Positions 25,287 through 33,552 are shown, counted from the first letter of the stretch. The stretch: 39,634 nt of DNA from an uncultured Magnetospirillum sp. (GCF_903853455.1 NZ_CAINTR010000212.1:1-39634), one strand, 5' to 3'. The notes: generated by a model from the letters alone, not told the origin. Program-made: numbers and translations.

Positions 25287-26057
25287 TCACATGACGTCGA
25301 GCAGCAGCTTGCGGCGATTGAGCGGCATGACCGGCCGGGCGTTGTTGGCGAACAGCGCCCCGAAGCGGGCAAGCTGCTCGGCCGAGGCGGTGATGGCTTG
25401 GCGATAGACCACCCACTGCACCACTTCGCTGCACGGCGGCGTGGTCAGCGATCCGGCGTAGCGGAAGGTGACGACGTCCTTGGGCAGCAGCATGGTGGGG
25501 TCGAGCATGCCGCCGGCGGTGACGGCCTCGCCGCCCTTGGCGGGCATGACCTGCCAGATGGCTTCCAGCGCCGGATTGGCGGCGCCCTTGGCGATCATCA
25601 CCCCCAGCACCGCCAACCCGCCATCGGCTGCCTTGTGGACGAAGTGGCACTCCATGTCGAAGGCGGCGCCATCGACGGTGTGTTCGCTGGGGTGATGGAA
25701 GTGGAATTGCAGCAGGTCATAGGACTTGCCGTCCAGCGCCAGGGTGCCGCCGCCGGCACCATCCACCTGGATGGTGTGGCCGTTGTTCAGCACCTTGAGC
25801 GGCAGCGGCCGCCAGGCCGGCACCGGGTCGCCCATGATGGCGGCGATGGGCTTGGTCAGGTCGATGGGGGATTGTTCCCGGCCCATGGAGCAGGCGGCGT
25901 ATTCCGGCGACAGGGTGCCCCAGTCGGCAGGGCCGCCATGGCCCTCATAGGCCCAATGGGCGCCCTCGGAGGCCAAGGCTTGGGAGATGCTGGACCCGCA
26001 GGTGCCGCACAGACAGGCGGCGCCGGTGGCATGACGGAGAAACGAGCGACGATCCAT
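25287..26057 (-). CDS. Alpha-carbonic anhydrase, Tat-exported
   Basis: A 256-residue enzyme interconverting CO2 and bicarbonate. The N-terminus MDRRSFLRHATGAACLCG is a twin-arginine signal, so it acts in the periplasm. Hallmarks of the alpha class are present: WGTLSPEYAACSMGREQSPI, zinc ligands in LLQFHFHHPSEH and in MECHFVHK, and the LTTPPCSE segment near the substrate pocket. ATG 26057 follows GGGAAGGGTGCCC; a GTG two codons upstream is possible. A LysR-type regulator gene lies 70 bases upstream on the same strand and may control it or be co-transcribed with it. Confidence 0.92.
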   Translation of the reverse strand: MDRRSFLRHATGAACLCGTCGSSISQALASEGAHWAYEGHGGPADWGTLSPEYAACSMGREQSPIDLTKPIAAIMGDPVPAWRPLPLKVLNNGHTIQVDGAGGGTLALDGKSYDLLQFHFHHPSEHTVDGAAFDMECHFVHKAADGGLAVLGVMIAKGAANPALEAIWQVMPAKGGEAVTAGGMLDPTMLLPKDVVTFRYAGSLTTPPCSEVVQWVVYRQAITASAEQLARFGALFANNARPVMPLNRRKLLLDVM

Positions 26058-26127
26058 GGGCACCCTTCCCGAAATTTGGCTGATGTCGCAGCCAGCCTAT
26101 CGCGGAAGTGGGGAAGCGTCCATTGGG

Positions 26128-26985
26128 TTACTCTTCGTTCTCCAGCGACGCCACGTAGCGCAGGCCGTCCAGGGCGGTGGCGAACCACTCCTCGCGGCTT
26201 TCGTCCTCGGCGTGGACCAGATAGGCCGGGCGGCGGAATTCCGGGGCGCCGGTCACCTCGAACAGCCGTCCCGACGCCAGATAGTTGCGCGCCACCCGCA
26301 TGGGGAAATAACCGGTGCCGCCATAGGCCAGGATATGCTGCAATCCCAGAGCCCCCAATCCCACCGACACCGCCGGCGTCTTGAGGTCGGGGAAGGCCTG
26401 GCTGTGGGCGGCGCGGAATTCCGGTCCCCAATCCACCAGGACATAGTCGTCGTCCCATTCGTTGACCGAGCGCCGCCGGGTCGAGACCAGCACCAGATGC
26501 TCCTCCAGCAGCTTTTCGATATGCAGGCCGGGGCGCGAGGTGGGGGAATACATCACGCCGACGTCCAGCAATCCCTCGATCAACTGGCGCATGATGCCGT
26601 CGGACAGGCCCACTTCGGCGCGCAACGCCACGTCGGGCATGGCGGTGCGCATCCACGGAATCCACTGCACCAGCAGGCGATCCCACAGCGAGAACTGGCC
26701 GCCGATGTTCAGCACGGTGCGAAACCCCGGCGGCAGGGCCAGTTCCTGGCGCGCCTGTTCCCATACCCGCACCATGGTGGTGGCGTAGCGGCGGAACTGC
26801 ATGCCGGCGGCGGTCAGTTTGGTGCCGGATTTGGAGCGCACGAACAAAGGCCGTCCCAATTCGTCCTCAAGCGCCTTGATGCGCATGCTGACGGTGGACT
26901 GGGTCACGGAAAGCCGTTCGGCGGCCTTGTTGAAATTGCCGGTGTCGACAATTTCGAGAAAGGTTCTGGCGAGATCGATGTTCAT
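26128..26985 (-). CDS. LysR-family transcriptional regulator
   Basis: A 285-residue regulator. Residues 1-60 are the winged HTH: MNIDLARTFLEIVDTGNFNK, then AAERLSVTQSTVSMRIKALE and LGRPLFVRS. The rest is the periplasmic-binding-like effector domain. The inducer is unknown. ATG 26985 is chosen because the HTH begins there; the frame to 27024 adds unlikely residues. It lies just upstream of the carbonic anhydrase gene on the same strand. A perfect palindrome, GTTGCGTTGTAACGCAAC, stands about 46 bases before its start, fitting an autoregulatory site. Confidence 0.88.
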   Translation of the reverse strand: MNIDLARTFLEIVDTGNFNKAAERLSVTQSTVSMRIKALEDELGRPLFVRSKSGTKLTAAGMQFRRYATTMVRVWEQARQELALPPGFRTVLNIGGQFSLWDRLLVQWIPWMRTAMPDVALRAEVGLSDGIMRQLIEGLLDVGVMYSPTSRPGLHIEKLLEEHLVLVSTRRRSVNEWDDDYVLVDWGPEFRAAHSQAFPDLKTPAVSVGLGALGLQHILAYGGTGYFPMRVARNYLASGRLFEVTGAPEFRRPAYLVHAEDESREEWFATALDGLRYVASLENEE

Positions 26986-27030
26986 GGCGCGTCCGGGTAG
27001 CGCAGCCTGGATGCTGCACTGCAATATGAA

Positions 27031-27048
27031 GTTGCGTTGTAACGCAAC
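27031..27048. promoter_or_regulatory. Palindrome before the LysR gene (putative operator)
   Basis: GTTGCGTT-GT-AACGCAAC is an 8-2-8 inverted repeat 46-63 bases upstream of the LysR start. LysR proteins often bind such dyads (T-N11-A) upstream of their own promoters. Binding is inferred. Confidence 0.5.
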
Positions 27049-27081
27049 CGCACCCGAACTTCAACCGTGTGCCGGGGTCAG

Positions 27082-27124
27082 ATCAATAATATTGATGCAT
27101 GGGTGGGTTTTACCCCACCCATGC
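27082..27124. terminator. Hairpins between the HPF and LysR genes
   Basis: GCATGGGTGGG (27097-27107) and CCCACCCATGC (27114-27124) form an 11-bp stem with loop TTTTAC, just downstream of the minus-strand HPF gene ending at 27156. Next to it lies ATCAAT-AAT-ATTGAT (27082-27096). On the minus strand the hairpin is followed by AT-rich sequence, so it may terminate the HPF transcript; the small AT-rich dyad could also be part of the LysR promoter. Confidence 0.5.
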
Positions 27125-27155
27125 GGGCAATATACAGTGGCAGGCGCCGGGCGGG

Positions 27156-27518
27156 TTAGGCGCGGACGCGGGCCTTCACGTCGCCGCGCTGGCGCTCGAC
27201 GTATTCCTTCAACTGACGCTCCATGCTGACGAAGGTTTCGCGCAAGGCCACGTAGATGTCTTCGTTCACGTGGCTATCCTTGGGGTCGCGCTTGACCACC
27301 AATTCGGTGCCGGGCACCGTGATGTCCAGACGGATATGAAAAGGTTCACCCTTGTGGTGGAGGTTGGACGTGTTGCGGTGGTGCGCTTCGATCACCACGC
27401 GACAGCTGGTGATTCGATCGAAGAGTAACTCCAGTTTCGCCACCTTCTCGCGGATGCGGGTTTCGACGGCGTCGGAATGATCGATACCGTGAAAGGTGAT
27501 CTGGAGGGGAATCTGCAT
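27156..27518 (-). CDS. hpf: Ribosome hibernation-promoting factor, short form
   Basis: A 120-residue protein of the HPF/RaiA (sigma-54 modulation) family: MQIPLQITFHGIDHSDAVET, then VAKLELLFDRITSCRVVIEA and LDITVPGTELVVKRDP. It binds the 30S decoding centre and silences ribosomes in resting cells. Only the N-terminal domain is present; the C-terminal dimerisation domain of long HPF, common in alphaproteobacteria, is absent. ATG 27518 is preferred because GGAG lies six bases upstream; MM at 27533 is possible. It is divergent from htpG with about 250 bases between, and rpoN is not adjacent. Confidence 0.82.
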   Translation of the reverse strand: MQIPLQITFHGIDHSDAVETRIREKVAKLELLFDRITSCRVVIEAHHRNTSNLHHKGEPFHIRLDITVPGTELVVKRDPKDSHVNEDIYVALRETFVSMERQLKEYVERQRGDVKARVRA

Positions 27519-27698
27519 CAACGTCTCCATCATATCGGTCGCCGGAACGCCCTGATTTCCTCGGGCGTCGTGCAACTCGGTTCTTTGTCGCGCCTGCGAA
27601 CGGTCACTAGGGCGAATTCCGGGGCGCCATACATACCCATTCGCGGACGCTAAGGCAACGCCCGGAACGAACATCCATTGTTTCGGAGAATCGCGACA

Positions 27699-27730
27699 CT
27701 TGCAACCTTCCCCAGCTCGCCTCATATCAG
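27699..27730 (+). promoter_or_regulatory. Putative sigma-32 (RpoH) promoter of htpG
   Basis: CTTG (27699-27702) and CTCATATCAG (27721-27730), 18 bases apart, fit the alphaproteobacterial heat-shock consensus CTTG-N17/18-CYTATNTNNG with one mismatch. Transcription would begin about 37 bases before the htpG ATG. Confidence 0.55.
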
Positions 27731-27772
27731 GTCGCGCCCAAACACATACCATTTGTCGGAGATTAACTGGTC

Positions 27773-29641
27773 ATGGCCGAAGAGAAGCGTCAATTCCAGG
27801 CGGAAGTCGGCAAGCTGCTCGACATCGTCGTCCACTCGCTCTACTCCAACAAGGAGATCTTCCTGCGCGAGCTGATCTCGAACGCCTCGGATTCCTGCGA
27901 CCGGCTGCGTTACGCCGCCATTACCGAGCCCGAGCTGCTGGCCGGCGAGGGTGATTTCCAGATCCGCCTGATTCCCGACGCGGAAGCCGGCACCCTGACC
28001 ATCGCCGACAACGGCCTCGGCATGACCCATGACGAGCTGATCGCCAATCTGGGCACCATCGCCAAGTCGGGCACCGCCGAGTTCCTGTCGCGCCTGACCG
28101 GCGATTCCAAGAAGGACGTCAGCCTGATCGGCCAGTTCGGCGTCGGCTTCTATTCCGCCTTCATGGTGGCCGAGGAGGTCACGGTGGTGACCCGCAAGGC
28201 CGGCGAGGCCAAGGGCTGGCGCTGGACCTCGGACGGCAAGGGCGAGTTCACCGTCGCCGAGGCCCCCGAGGCGGCGCGCGGCGCGTCGATCACCCTGAAA
28301 CTGCGCGACGGCGAGAAGGAATTCACCGAGGCCTACCGCCTGAAGTCCATCGTCAAGCGCTACTCCGACCACATCGCCATTCCGGTCACCCTGACGGAGG
28401 GCGACAAGGAGGCCGAGACCATCAACGCGGCCAGCGCCCTATGGACCCGGCCCAAGTCCGAGATCACCCCGGAGCAGTACACGGAATTCTACCACCACGT
28501 CGCCCATGCCTTCGACGAGCCCTGGTCCACCCTGCACTTCAAGGCCGAGGGCGCCATCGAGTATAGCGGCCTGCTCTACGTGCCGTCGTCCAAGCCCATG
28601 GACATCTTCCATCCCGACCGCAAGCAGCATGTGAAGCTGTATGTGCGCCGGGTGTTCATCACCGACGATTGCGAGGAGTTGCTGCCGCCTTACCTGCGCT
28701 TCGTGCGCGGCGTGGTCGACAGCCAGGACCTGCCGCTGAACGTCAGCCGCGAGATGCTCCAGCACAATCCGGTGCTGGCCAAGATCCGCAGCGGTCTGGT
28801 GAAGCGGGTGCTGGGTGAGCTGAAGAAGAAGGCCGAGGATGCCGAGGGCAATTACGCCGCCTTCTGGGAGGCCTTCGGCGCCGTCCTCAAGGAGGGCATC
28901 TACGAGGATTTCGAGCGCCGTGACGAGATCCTGGAACTGTGCCGCTTCCGCTCCACCCACGGCGACGGCCTGGTGACCCTGGCCGAGTATGTGGGCCGCA
29001 TGAAGGAGGGGCAGGAGGCCATCTACACCATCACCGGCGACGACCTCGCCCAGCTCAAGAAGAGCCCGCAGTTGGAAGGCTTCGTGGCCAAGGGCGTCGA
29101 GGTGCTGCTGCTGACCGATCCCATCGACGAGTTCTGGGTGTCGGCCATCCCCAAATACCAGGACAAGGAACTGCGCTCGGTGGCCGCCGCCGGTGCCGAC
29201 CTCGGCAAGGTCAAGGCCCCCGAGGGCGCCGACGACAAGAAGGAAGCCGAGGCTCCCGCCGACGAGCTCACCACCCTGATCGAGGCGCTCAAGCTGGCCT
29301 TGGGCGACAAGGTCAAGGATGTGCGCGGCTCCGAACGCCTGACCGAATCCGCCGTCTGCCTGGTGGCCGATTCCGGCGATATGAGCATGCATCTGGAAAA
29401 GCTGCTGCGCGCCCACGGCCAGGCCGCCGGCGAGCGGGTCCGCATCCTGGAGATCAACCCTCGCCATGCCCTGATCAAGGGGCTCGCCGCCAAGGTCAAG
29501 GCGACCGGCACCGATGCCCGGATCGAGGACATGGCCGCCCTGCTGCTGGATCAGGCCCGCATCGTCGAGGGCGAGCCCCCCGCCGACCCGGTCGCCTTCG
29601 CCCGGCGCATGGTCTCGGTGATGGAACTGGGACTGGTGTAG
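27773..29641 (+). CDS. htpG: Molecular chaperone HtpG (Hsp90)
   Basis: A 622-residue cytosolic Hsp90. The N-terminal GHKL ATP-binding domain is clear: FLRELISNASDSCDRLRY, ADNGLGMTHDEL and IGQFGVGFYSAFMV. The middle domain has the catalytic-loop Arg region (LPLNVSREMLQHNPVL) and the C-terminal dimerisation domain follows. The length is normal. It remodels client proteins under heat and other stress. The start at 27773 has GGAG about 11 bases upstream. A heat-shock-type promoter lies 43 bases upstream, and a nested palindromic element follows the stop. Confidence 0.97.
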   Translation: MAEEKRQFQAEVGKLLDIVVHSLYSNKEIFLRELISNASDSCDRLRYAAITEPELLAGEGDFQIRLIPDAEAGTLTIADNGLGMTHDELIANLGTIAKSGTAEFLSRLTGDSKKDVSLIGQFGVGFYSAFMVAEEVTVVTRKAGEAKGWRWTSDGKGEFTVAEAPEAARGASITLKLRDGEKEFTEAYRLKSIVKRYSDHIAIPVTLTEGDKEAETINAASALWTRPKSEITPEQYTEFYHHVAHAFDEPWSTLHFKAEGAIEYSGLLYVPSSKPMDIFHPDRKQHVKLYVRRVFITDDCEELLPPYLRFVRGVVDSQDLPLNVSREMLQHNPVLAKIRSGLVKRVLGELKKKAEDAEGNYAAFWEAFGAVLKEGIYEDFERRDEILELCRFRSTHGDGLVTLAEYVGRMKEGQEAIYTITGDDLAQLKKSPQLEGFVAKGVEVLLLTDPIDEFWVSAIPKYQDKELRSVAAAGADLGKVKAPEGADDKKEAEAPADELTTLIEALKLALGDKVKDVRGSERLTESAVCLVADSGDMSMHLEKLLRAHGQAAGERVRILEINPRHALIKGLAAKVKATGTDARIEDMAALLLDQARIVEGEPPADPVAFARRMVSVMELGLV

Positions 29642-29654
29642 GGTTCACGCCAGA

Positions 29655-29767
29655 ACGTCGTCATGGCCGGGATTAAGTCCCGGCCATCCTCCACGCCGTG
29701 CCGCAACTCCAAGCCTCGAGGGGCGGAACGGCGTGGATGCCCGGAACACGTCCGGGCATGACGATGT
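29655..29767. repeat. Nested palindromic intergenic element after htpG
   Basis: ATGGCCGGGA and TCCCGGCCAT form one hairpin, GATGCCCGGA and TCCGGGCAT another; CCACGCCGT and ACGGCGTGG pair across the middle, and GTCGTCATG and CATGACGAT pair near the outside. Such CATGGCCGGG...CCCGGGCATGAC units are widespread alphaproteobacterial intergenic repeats. It separates convergent genes and could terminate both transcripts. Confidence 0.7.
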
Positions 29768-29807
29768 TAGGTAATCCGAGAGACGGGATGGATGCCTTCC
29801 GGATCCC

Positions 29808-30833
29808 TCAGGGCACGAGCGCCGGAATCGGCAGCGGCGGCACCCGCATGATGCGGATCTGACCGGCGGTCAGGATGCCGTCTTGCAGGGTCAGCGGCAA
29901 CGACAGGGTCGGTCGGCCTTGCAGGTCGGGGCGGGCCATGATGGCCAGCATGACTTGGGCGGTGGAGGCCATCTTCGGTTCCACCAGACCGGCCTGGACC
30001 AGCCGGACCATGACTTCTCCGGCGCCGCGGACGCGGGCGCTGAGGGCGACCTGCGGCTGCAAATGGGCGTCCAGCGCCAGGGTGCCGTCGGCGTCCAGGG
30101 ACAGCGGCAGCCAGTCCAGGGCGATGCGGTCCAACTCGACGGTGCCGCCGTCGTTGCTCCAGACCGTCACCGCCGCCAGCGGTGGCGAGCCGGTGATGGT
30201 GCCCATCACCCTTGCCTCCACCTGGAAGCTGTCGATGCGGCGGGCCAGCGGCTGCCCGGCGATGTCGGGCAGGTCGAGGCCGCGCAGCCCCAGGGTCAGC
30301 CCGGCCGACGGAGTCTCGTGACCGGTGTCGGGGGGATCGAGCCGGTCGAAGGTGACGGTGGCCTCGGCCAGGGCCAGGGGCTCGATTCCGGGCTGTTCCA
30401 GCACCAGGGTGGAGGCGGCGAAGGTGAAGCCGGCCAGGGTGCCGTCGGTGTGCAGATGCAGCCGGGTCTGGGCGGTTCCCGCCGTCACGATGCCCGACCA
30501 GCCGAGGCCGGCCAGGATGTGCTGTCCCGCCATGTCGATGGTGACGTTCAGCGGCGTCGGCAGCGGAATGGTGATGGCGATGCCGTCGCCGTGCCAGGAC
30601 AGCCCCGCCGGGCTGCGGAGATCGACGCCACTCAGCCGGGCGGTGACGGCGTAGGGAAAGCCGCTCATCTGGACGGAATCCATCTCCACCGTCCAGCCGG
30701 CGGCCCGGCGCTGTTCCGCGAAGGCGTCGATTCCCTTGCGCAACTCCCCCGCCACGTGGAACCAATAGGCGCTGACGCCGGCCACGATCAGGCCGGCCAG
30801 GATCAGGACGATGAGACGGAGTCGAAGGGACAT
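29808..30833 (-). CDS. DUF2125-family exported or anchored protein
   Basis: A 341-residue protein starting MSLRLRLIVLILAGLIVAGV, one N-terminal membrane segment (uncleaved or signal), then a long beta-rich region: YWFHVAGELRKGIDAFAEQR, MSGFPYAVTARLSGVDL and repeated LxLxL patterns. This matches the DUF2125 family of alphaproteobacteria, function unknown, with an AsmA-like beta character that suggests an envelope role (inference). ATG 30833 lies within the palindrome CATG, whose other strand is a possible start of the next gene, so the two divergent starts overlap. Confidence 0.72.
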   Translation of the reverse strand: MSLRLRLIVLILAGLIVAGVSAYWFHVAGELRKGIDAFAEQRRAAGWTVEMDSVQMSGFPYAVTARLSGVDLRSPAGLSWHGDGIAITIPLPTPLNVTIDMAGQHILAGLGWSGIVTAGTAQTRLHLHTDGTLAGFTFAASTLVLEQPGIEPLALAEATVTFDRLDPPDTGHETPSAGLTLGLRGLDLPDIAGQPLARRIDSFQVEARVMGTITGSPPLAAVTVWSNDGGTVELDRIALDWLPLSLDADGTLALDAHLQPQVALSARVRGAGEVMVRLVQAGLVEPKMASTAQVMLAIMARPDLQGRPTLSLPLTLQDGILTAGQIRIMRVPPLPIPALVP

Positions 30834-31413
30834 GGAGTCCACCACAGGGAATGCAGCCCCATCCTGTACCTTGCCTGGAGGTATCGGACAAGCGCCACCC
30901 GATTTCTGGGTGTTCGCCTACGGCTCGCTGATGTGGCGCCCCGACTTCGAGCATGAGGAGGCGCGGCCGGCCCGCCTCGCCGGCTATCACCGTGCCATGT
31001 GCATTCTGTCCAACATCTATCGCGGCACCGACGAGCGGCCGGGTCTGGTGCTGGGGCTCGACCGGGGCGGCTCCTGCTTGGGCCGCGCCTTCCGGGTGGC
31101 GGCGGGGCAGGCCGAGGCGGTGCGGGCCAAGCTTTACGAGCGCGAACTGGTCACCGGCGTTTATTTCCCGCGCATGCTGCCGGTGCGGCTGGACGATGGC
31201 CGCCGGGTCGCCGCCCTGGCCTTCGTCGCCGACCGCCGCCATGTCCAGTATTTTCCCGCCGGCGATCCGGCGCGGGCCGCCGCCCTGATCCGCCAGGGCA
31301 TCGGCAAAGCCGGCACCGCCCGCGACTACCTCGCCTGCACGGTGGAACACCTGACGGCGCTGGGCATCGCCGACGGCGCCCTGCACCGGCTGCTGGCGTT
31401 GGTGGAGGGGTAG
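30832..31413 (+). CDS. Gamma-glutamylcyclotransferase (ChaC-like)
   Basis: A protein of up to 193 residues that should cleave gamma-glutamyl compounds, probably glutathione, to 5-oxoproline. The family signature FAYGSLMWRPDFEHEEARPA binds the glutamyl group, and a catalytic Glu is expected in AKLYEREL. RGTDERPGLVLGLDRGGSC is typical of ChaC. The start is uncertain: ATG 30832 has AAGGG close upstream, ATG 30811 is longer, and the conserved part begins only at about 30894. With ATG 30832 the gene would overlap the divergent DUF2125 start codon, leaving no promoter space. Cytoplasmic; structured element copy D follows. Confidence 0.8.
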   Translation: MESTTGNAAPSCTLPGGIGQAPPDFWVFAYGSLMWRPDFEHEEARPARLAGYHRAMCILSNIYRGTDERPGLVLGLDRGGSCLGRAFRVAAGQAEAVRAKLYERELVTGVYFPRMLPVRLDDGRRVAALAFVADRRHVQYFPAGDPARAAALIRQGIGKAGTARDYLACTVEHLTALGIADGALHRLLALVEG

Positions 31414-31438
31414 CGGGGAAGGTTGGATAGGGGACGTG

Positions 31439-31548
31439 CCGACGAGCCCGTGAAACTTTCACGGGCTCGGACTTGCGGGCAAGGCCCGGCGCGCCTCGTG
31501 GCGCGAGAGCCAAGGGATTCGGAGAATCCCGCCCGGCGATTGAGGGAC
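31439..31548 (+). repeat. Structured intergenic element, copy D
   Basis: The first hairpin is expanded: CGAGCCCGTGAAA (31443-31455) pairs perfectly with TTTCACGGGCTCG (31457-31469). Then come GGCAAGGCC, hairpin CGCGCC-TCGT-GGCGCG (31490-31505), linker GAGAGCCAAG, hairpin GGGATTC-GGA-GAATCCC, and GCCCGGCGATTGAGGGAC. It lies between the convergent ChaC-like and ecm genes and may terminate either. Confidence 0.8.
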
Positions 31549-31557
31549 CTTAAATCC

Positions 31558-33552
31558 CTAAGCCGCCTGGGCCTTGCCGTCCAGCAGGTCGACGATGTCG
31601 CCCATGATGGCGGTGATGTCGTAGTCCTTGGGGGTGTAGATGCGGGCGCAGCCGGCCGCCAGCAGGGTCTTCTCGTCCTCGGGCGGGATGATGCCGCCGG
31701 CCACCACCGGGATGTCGCCCAGACCGGCGGCGCGCATGCGCTCCAGCACCTCGGTCACCAGCGGGATGTGGCTGCCCGACAGGATGGAAAGGCCGACCAC
31801 GTGGACGCCTTCCTCCAGCGCCGCGTTGACGATCTGGGCCGGGGTGAGGCGGATGCCCTCGTAGACCACTTCCATACCGGCGTCACGGGCGCGGACCGCG
31901 ATCTGTTCGGCGCCGTTGGAATGGCCGTCGAGGCCGGGCTTGCCCACCAGCATCTTGATGCGGCGGCCCAGCTTGGCCGACACCTGCTCGACGCGGGTGC
32001 GCACCGCGGCCATCTTCTCGCTCTTGACCCCGGCGGCGGCGCGCGCCACCCCGGTGGGGGCGCGGTATTCGCCGAACACCTCGCGCAGGGCGCCGGCCCA
32101 TTCGCCGCCGGTGACGCCGGCATGGGCGGCGGTGATGGAGGGCTCCATGATGTTGCGGCCTTCCTGGGCGGCGGCCTTGAGCTCGGCCAGGGCCTTGTCC
32201 GCCGCCTTGGCGTCGCGGCTGGCGCGGAAGGCCTTGAGGCGCTCGATCTGCTCGGCCTCGGCCTTGGGATCGACGGTCATGATGGAGCCGTCACCGGTGG
32301 TCAGCGGGCTGGGCTCGGTCTCGGTCCACTTGTTGACGCCGACCACGATCTGCTCGCCGCTTTCGATGGCGCCGATGCGCCGCGCGTTGGATTCCACCAG
32401 CTTCTGCTTCATGTAGCTGGATTCCACGGCGGCGACGGCGCCGCCCATGGCGTCGATGCGCTGCAACTCCTCCTGGGCGCCGGCCATTAGCTCGGCGACC
32501 TTGCCGGCGATCTCGGTGGAGCCGTCGAAGATATCGCCGAATTCCAGCAGGTCGGTCTCGTAGGCGACGATCTGCTGCAGGCGCAGCGACCATTGCTGAT
32601 CCCACGGACGCGGCAGGCCCAGCGCCTCGTTCCATGCCGGCAGTTGTACCGCGCGGGCGCGGGCGTTCTTGGACAGCACCACCGCCAGCATCTCCAGGAT
32701 GATGCGGTAGACGTTGTTTTCCGGCTGCTGCTCGGTGAGGCCCAGGCTGTTGACCTGGACGCCGTAGCGGAAGCGCCGGGCCTTTTCATCCTGGATGCCG
32801 TAGCGATTGCGGCAGATGTCGTCCCACAGCTCGGTGAAGGCGCGCATCTTGCACAATTCGGTGACGAAGCGGATGCCGGCGTTGACGAAGAAGCTGATGC
32901 GGCTGACCACCTGCTCGAAATCGGCGGCGGGCACGGTGGGGCGCACTGTGTCGAGGACGGCGATGGCGGTGGCCAGGGCGAAGGACAGCTCCTGCTCCGG
33001 CGTCGCCCCGGCTTCCTGGAGATGGTAGGAGCAGACATTCATGGGGTTCCACTTGGGAACCTCGCGATAGGTGAAGGCGATGACGTCGCTGGTCAGCTTC
33101 AGCGAGGGCTGCGGCGCGAAGATATAGGTACCGCGCGACAGGTATTCCTTGATGACGTCGTTCTGGGTGGTGCCGTTGAGGTTGGCGCGCGCGGCGCCCT
33201 GCTTTTCGGCGGCGGCGATGTACAGCGACAGCAGCCAGGCAGCCGGGGCGTTGATGGTCATCGACGTGTTCATCTTTTCCAGCGGGATGCCCTCGAACAG
33301 GGTCATCATGTCGCCGAGATGGCAGACCGGCACGCCCACCTTGCCCACTTCGCCCTTGGCCAGGATGTGGTCGCTGTCGTAGCCGGTCTGGGTCGGCAGG
33401 TCGAAGGCGACGGACAGGCCGGTCTGGCCTTTGGTCAGATTGGTGCGGTAGAGCTTGTTGGATTCGGCCGCCGAGCTGTGTCCCGAATAGGTCCGGATCA
33501 GCCAGGGCTTCTCACGGCCGGCGCTCTTGCCGGGGGCGGTCTTGTCGGTCAT
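31558..33552 (-). CDS. ecm: Ethylmalonyl-CoA mutase
   Basis: A 664-residue adenosylcobalamin enzyme converting (2R)-ethylmalonyl-CoA to (2S)-methylsuccinyl-CoA in the ethylmalonyl-CoA pathway. The substrate-binding barrel is N-terminal (SVAFDLPTQTGYDSD near 47-61). The C-terminal B12 domain (about 530-664) has the cobalt-ligand motif D542-x-H544-x2-G547 in GLDGHSNG, then SILSGSH and VVAGGIIP. It resembles methylmalonyl-CoA mutase, but the shorter length, the PWLIRTYSGHSSAAESNKLY start and the divergent ccr gene favour Ecm. ATG 33552 follows GGAG. It is divergent from ccr across 229 bases holding an inverted repeat. Confidence 0.9.
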   Translation of the reverse strand: MTDKTAPGKSAGREKPWLIRTYSGHSSAAESNKLYRTNLTKGQTGLSVAFDLPTQTGYDSDHILAKGEVGKVGVPVCHLGDMMTLFEGIPLEKMNTSMTINAPAAWLLSLYIAAAEKQGAARANLNGTTQNDVIKEYLSRGTYIFAPQPSLKLTSDVIAFTYREVPKWNPMNVCSYHLQEAGATPEQELSFALATAIAVLDTVRPTVPAADFEQVVSRISFFVNAGIRFVTELCKMRAFTELWDDICRNRYGIQDEKARRFRYGVQVNSLGLTEQQPENNVYRIILEMLAVVLSKNARARAVQLPAWNEALGLPRPWDQQWSLRLQQIVAYETDLLEFGDIFDGSTEIAGKVAELMAGAQEELQRIDAMGGAVAAVESSYMKQKLVESNARRIGAIESGEQIVVGVNKWTETEPSPLTTGDGSIMTVDPKAEAEQIERLKAFRASRDAKAADKALAELKAAAQEGRNIMEPSITAAHAGVTGGEWAGALREVFGEYRAPTGVARAAAGVKSEKMAAVRTRVEQVSAKLGRRIKMLVGKPGLDGHSNGAEQIAVRARDAGMEVVYEGIRLTPAQIVNAALEEGVHVVGLSILSGSHIPLVTEVLERMRAAGLGDIPVVAGGIIPPEDEKTLLAAGCARIYTPKDYDITAIMGDIVDLLDGKAQAA

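Noticed and set aside
31558-33552. Methylmalonyl-CoA mutase
   Set aside because: Shorter length, an N-terminus typical of ethylmalonyl-CoA mutase, and divergent pairing with ccr favour Ecm.
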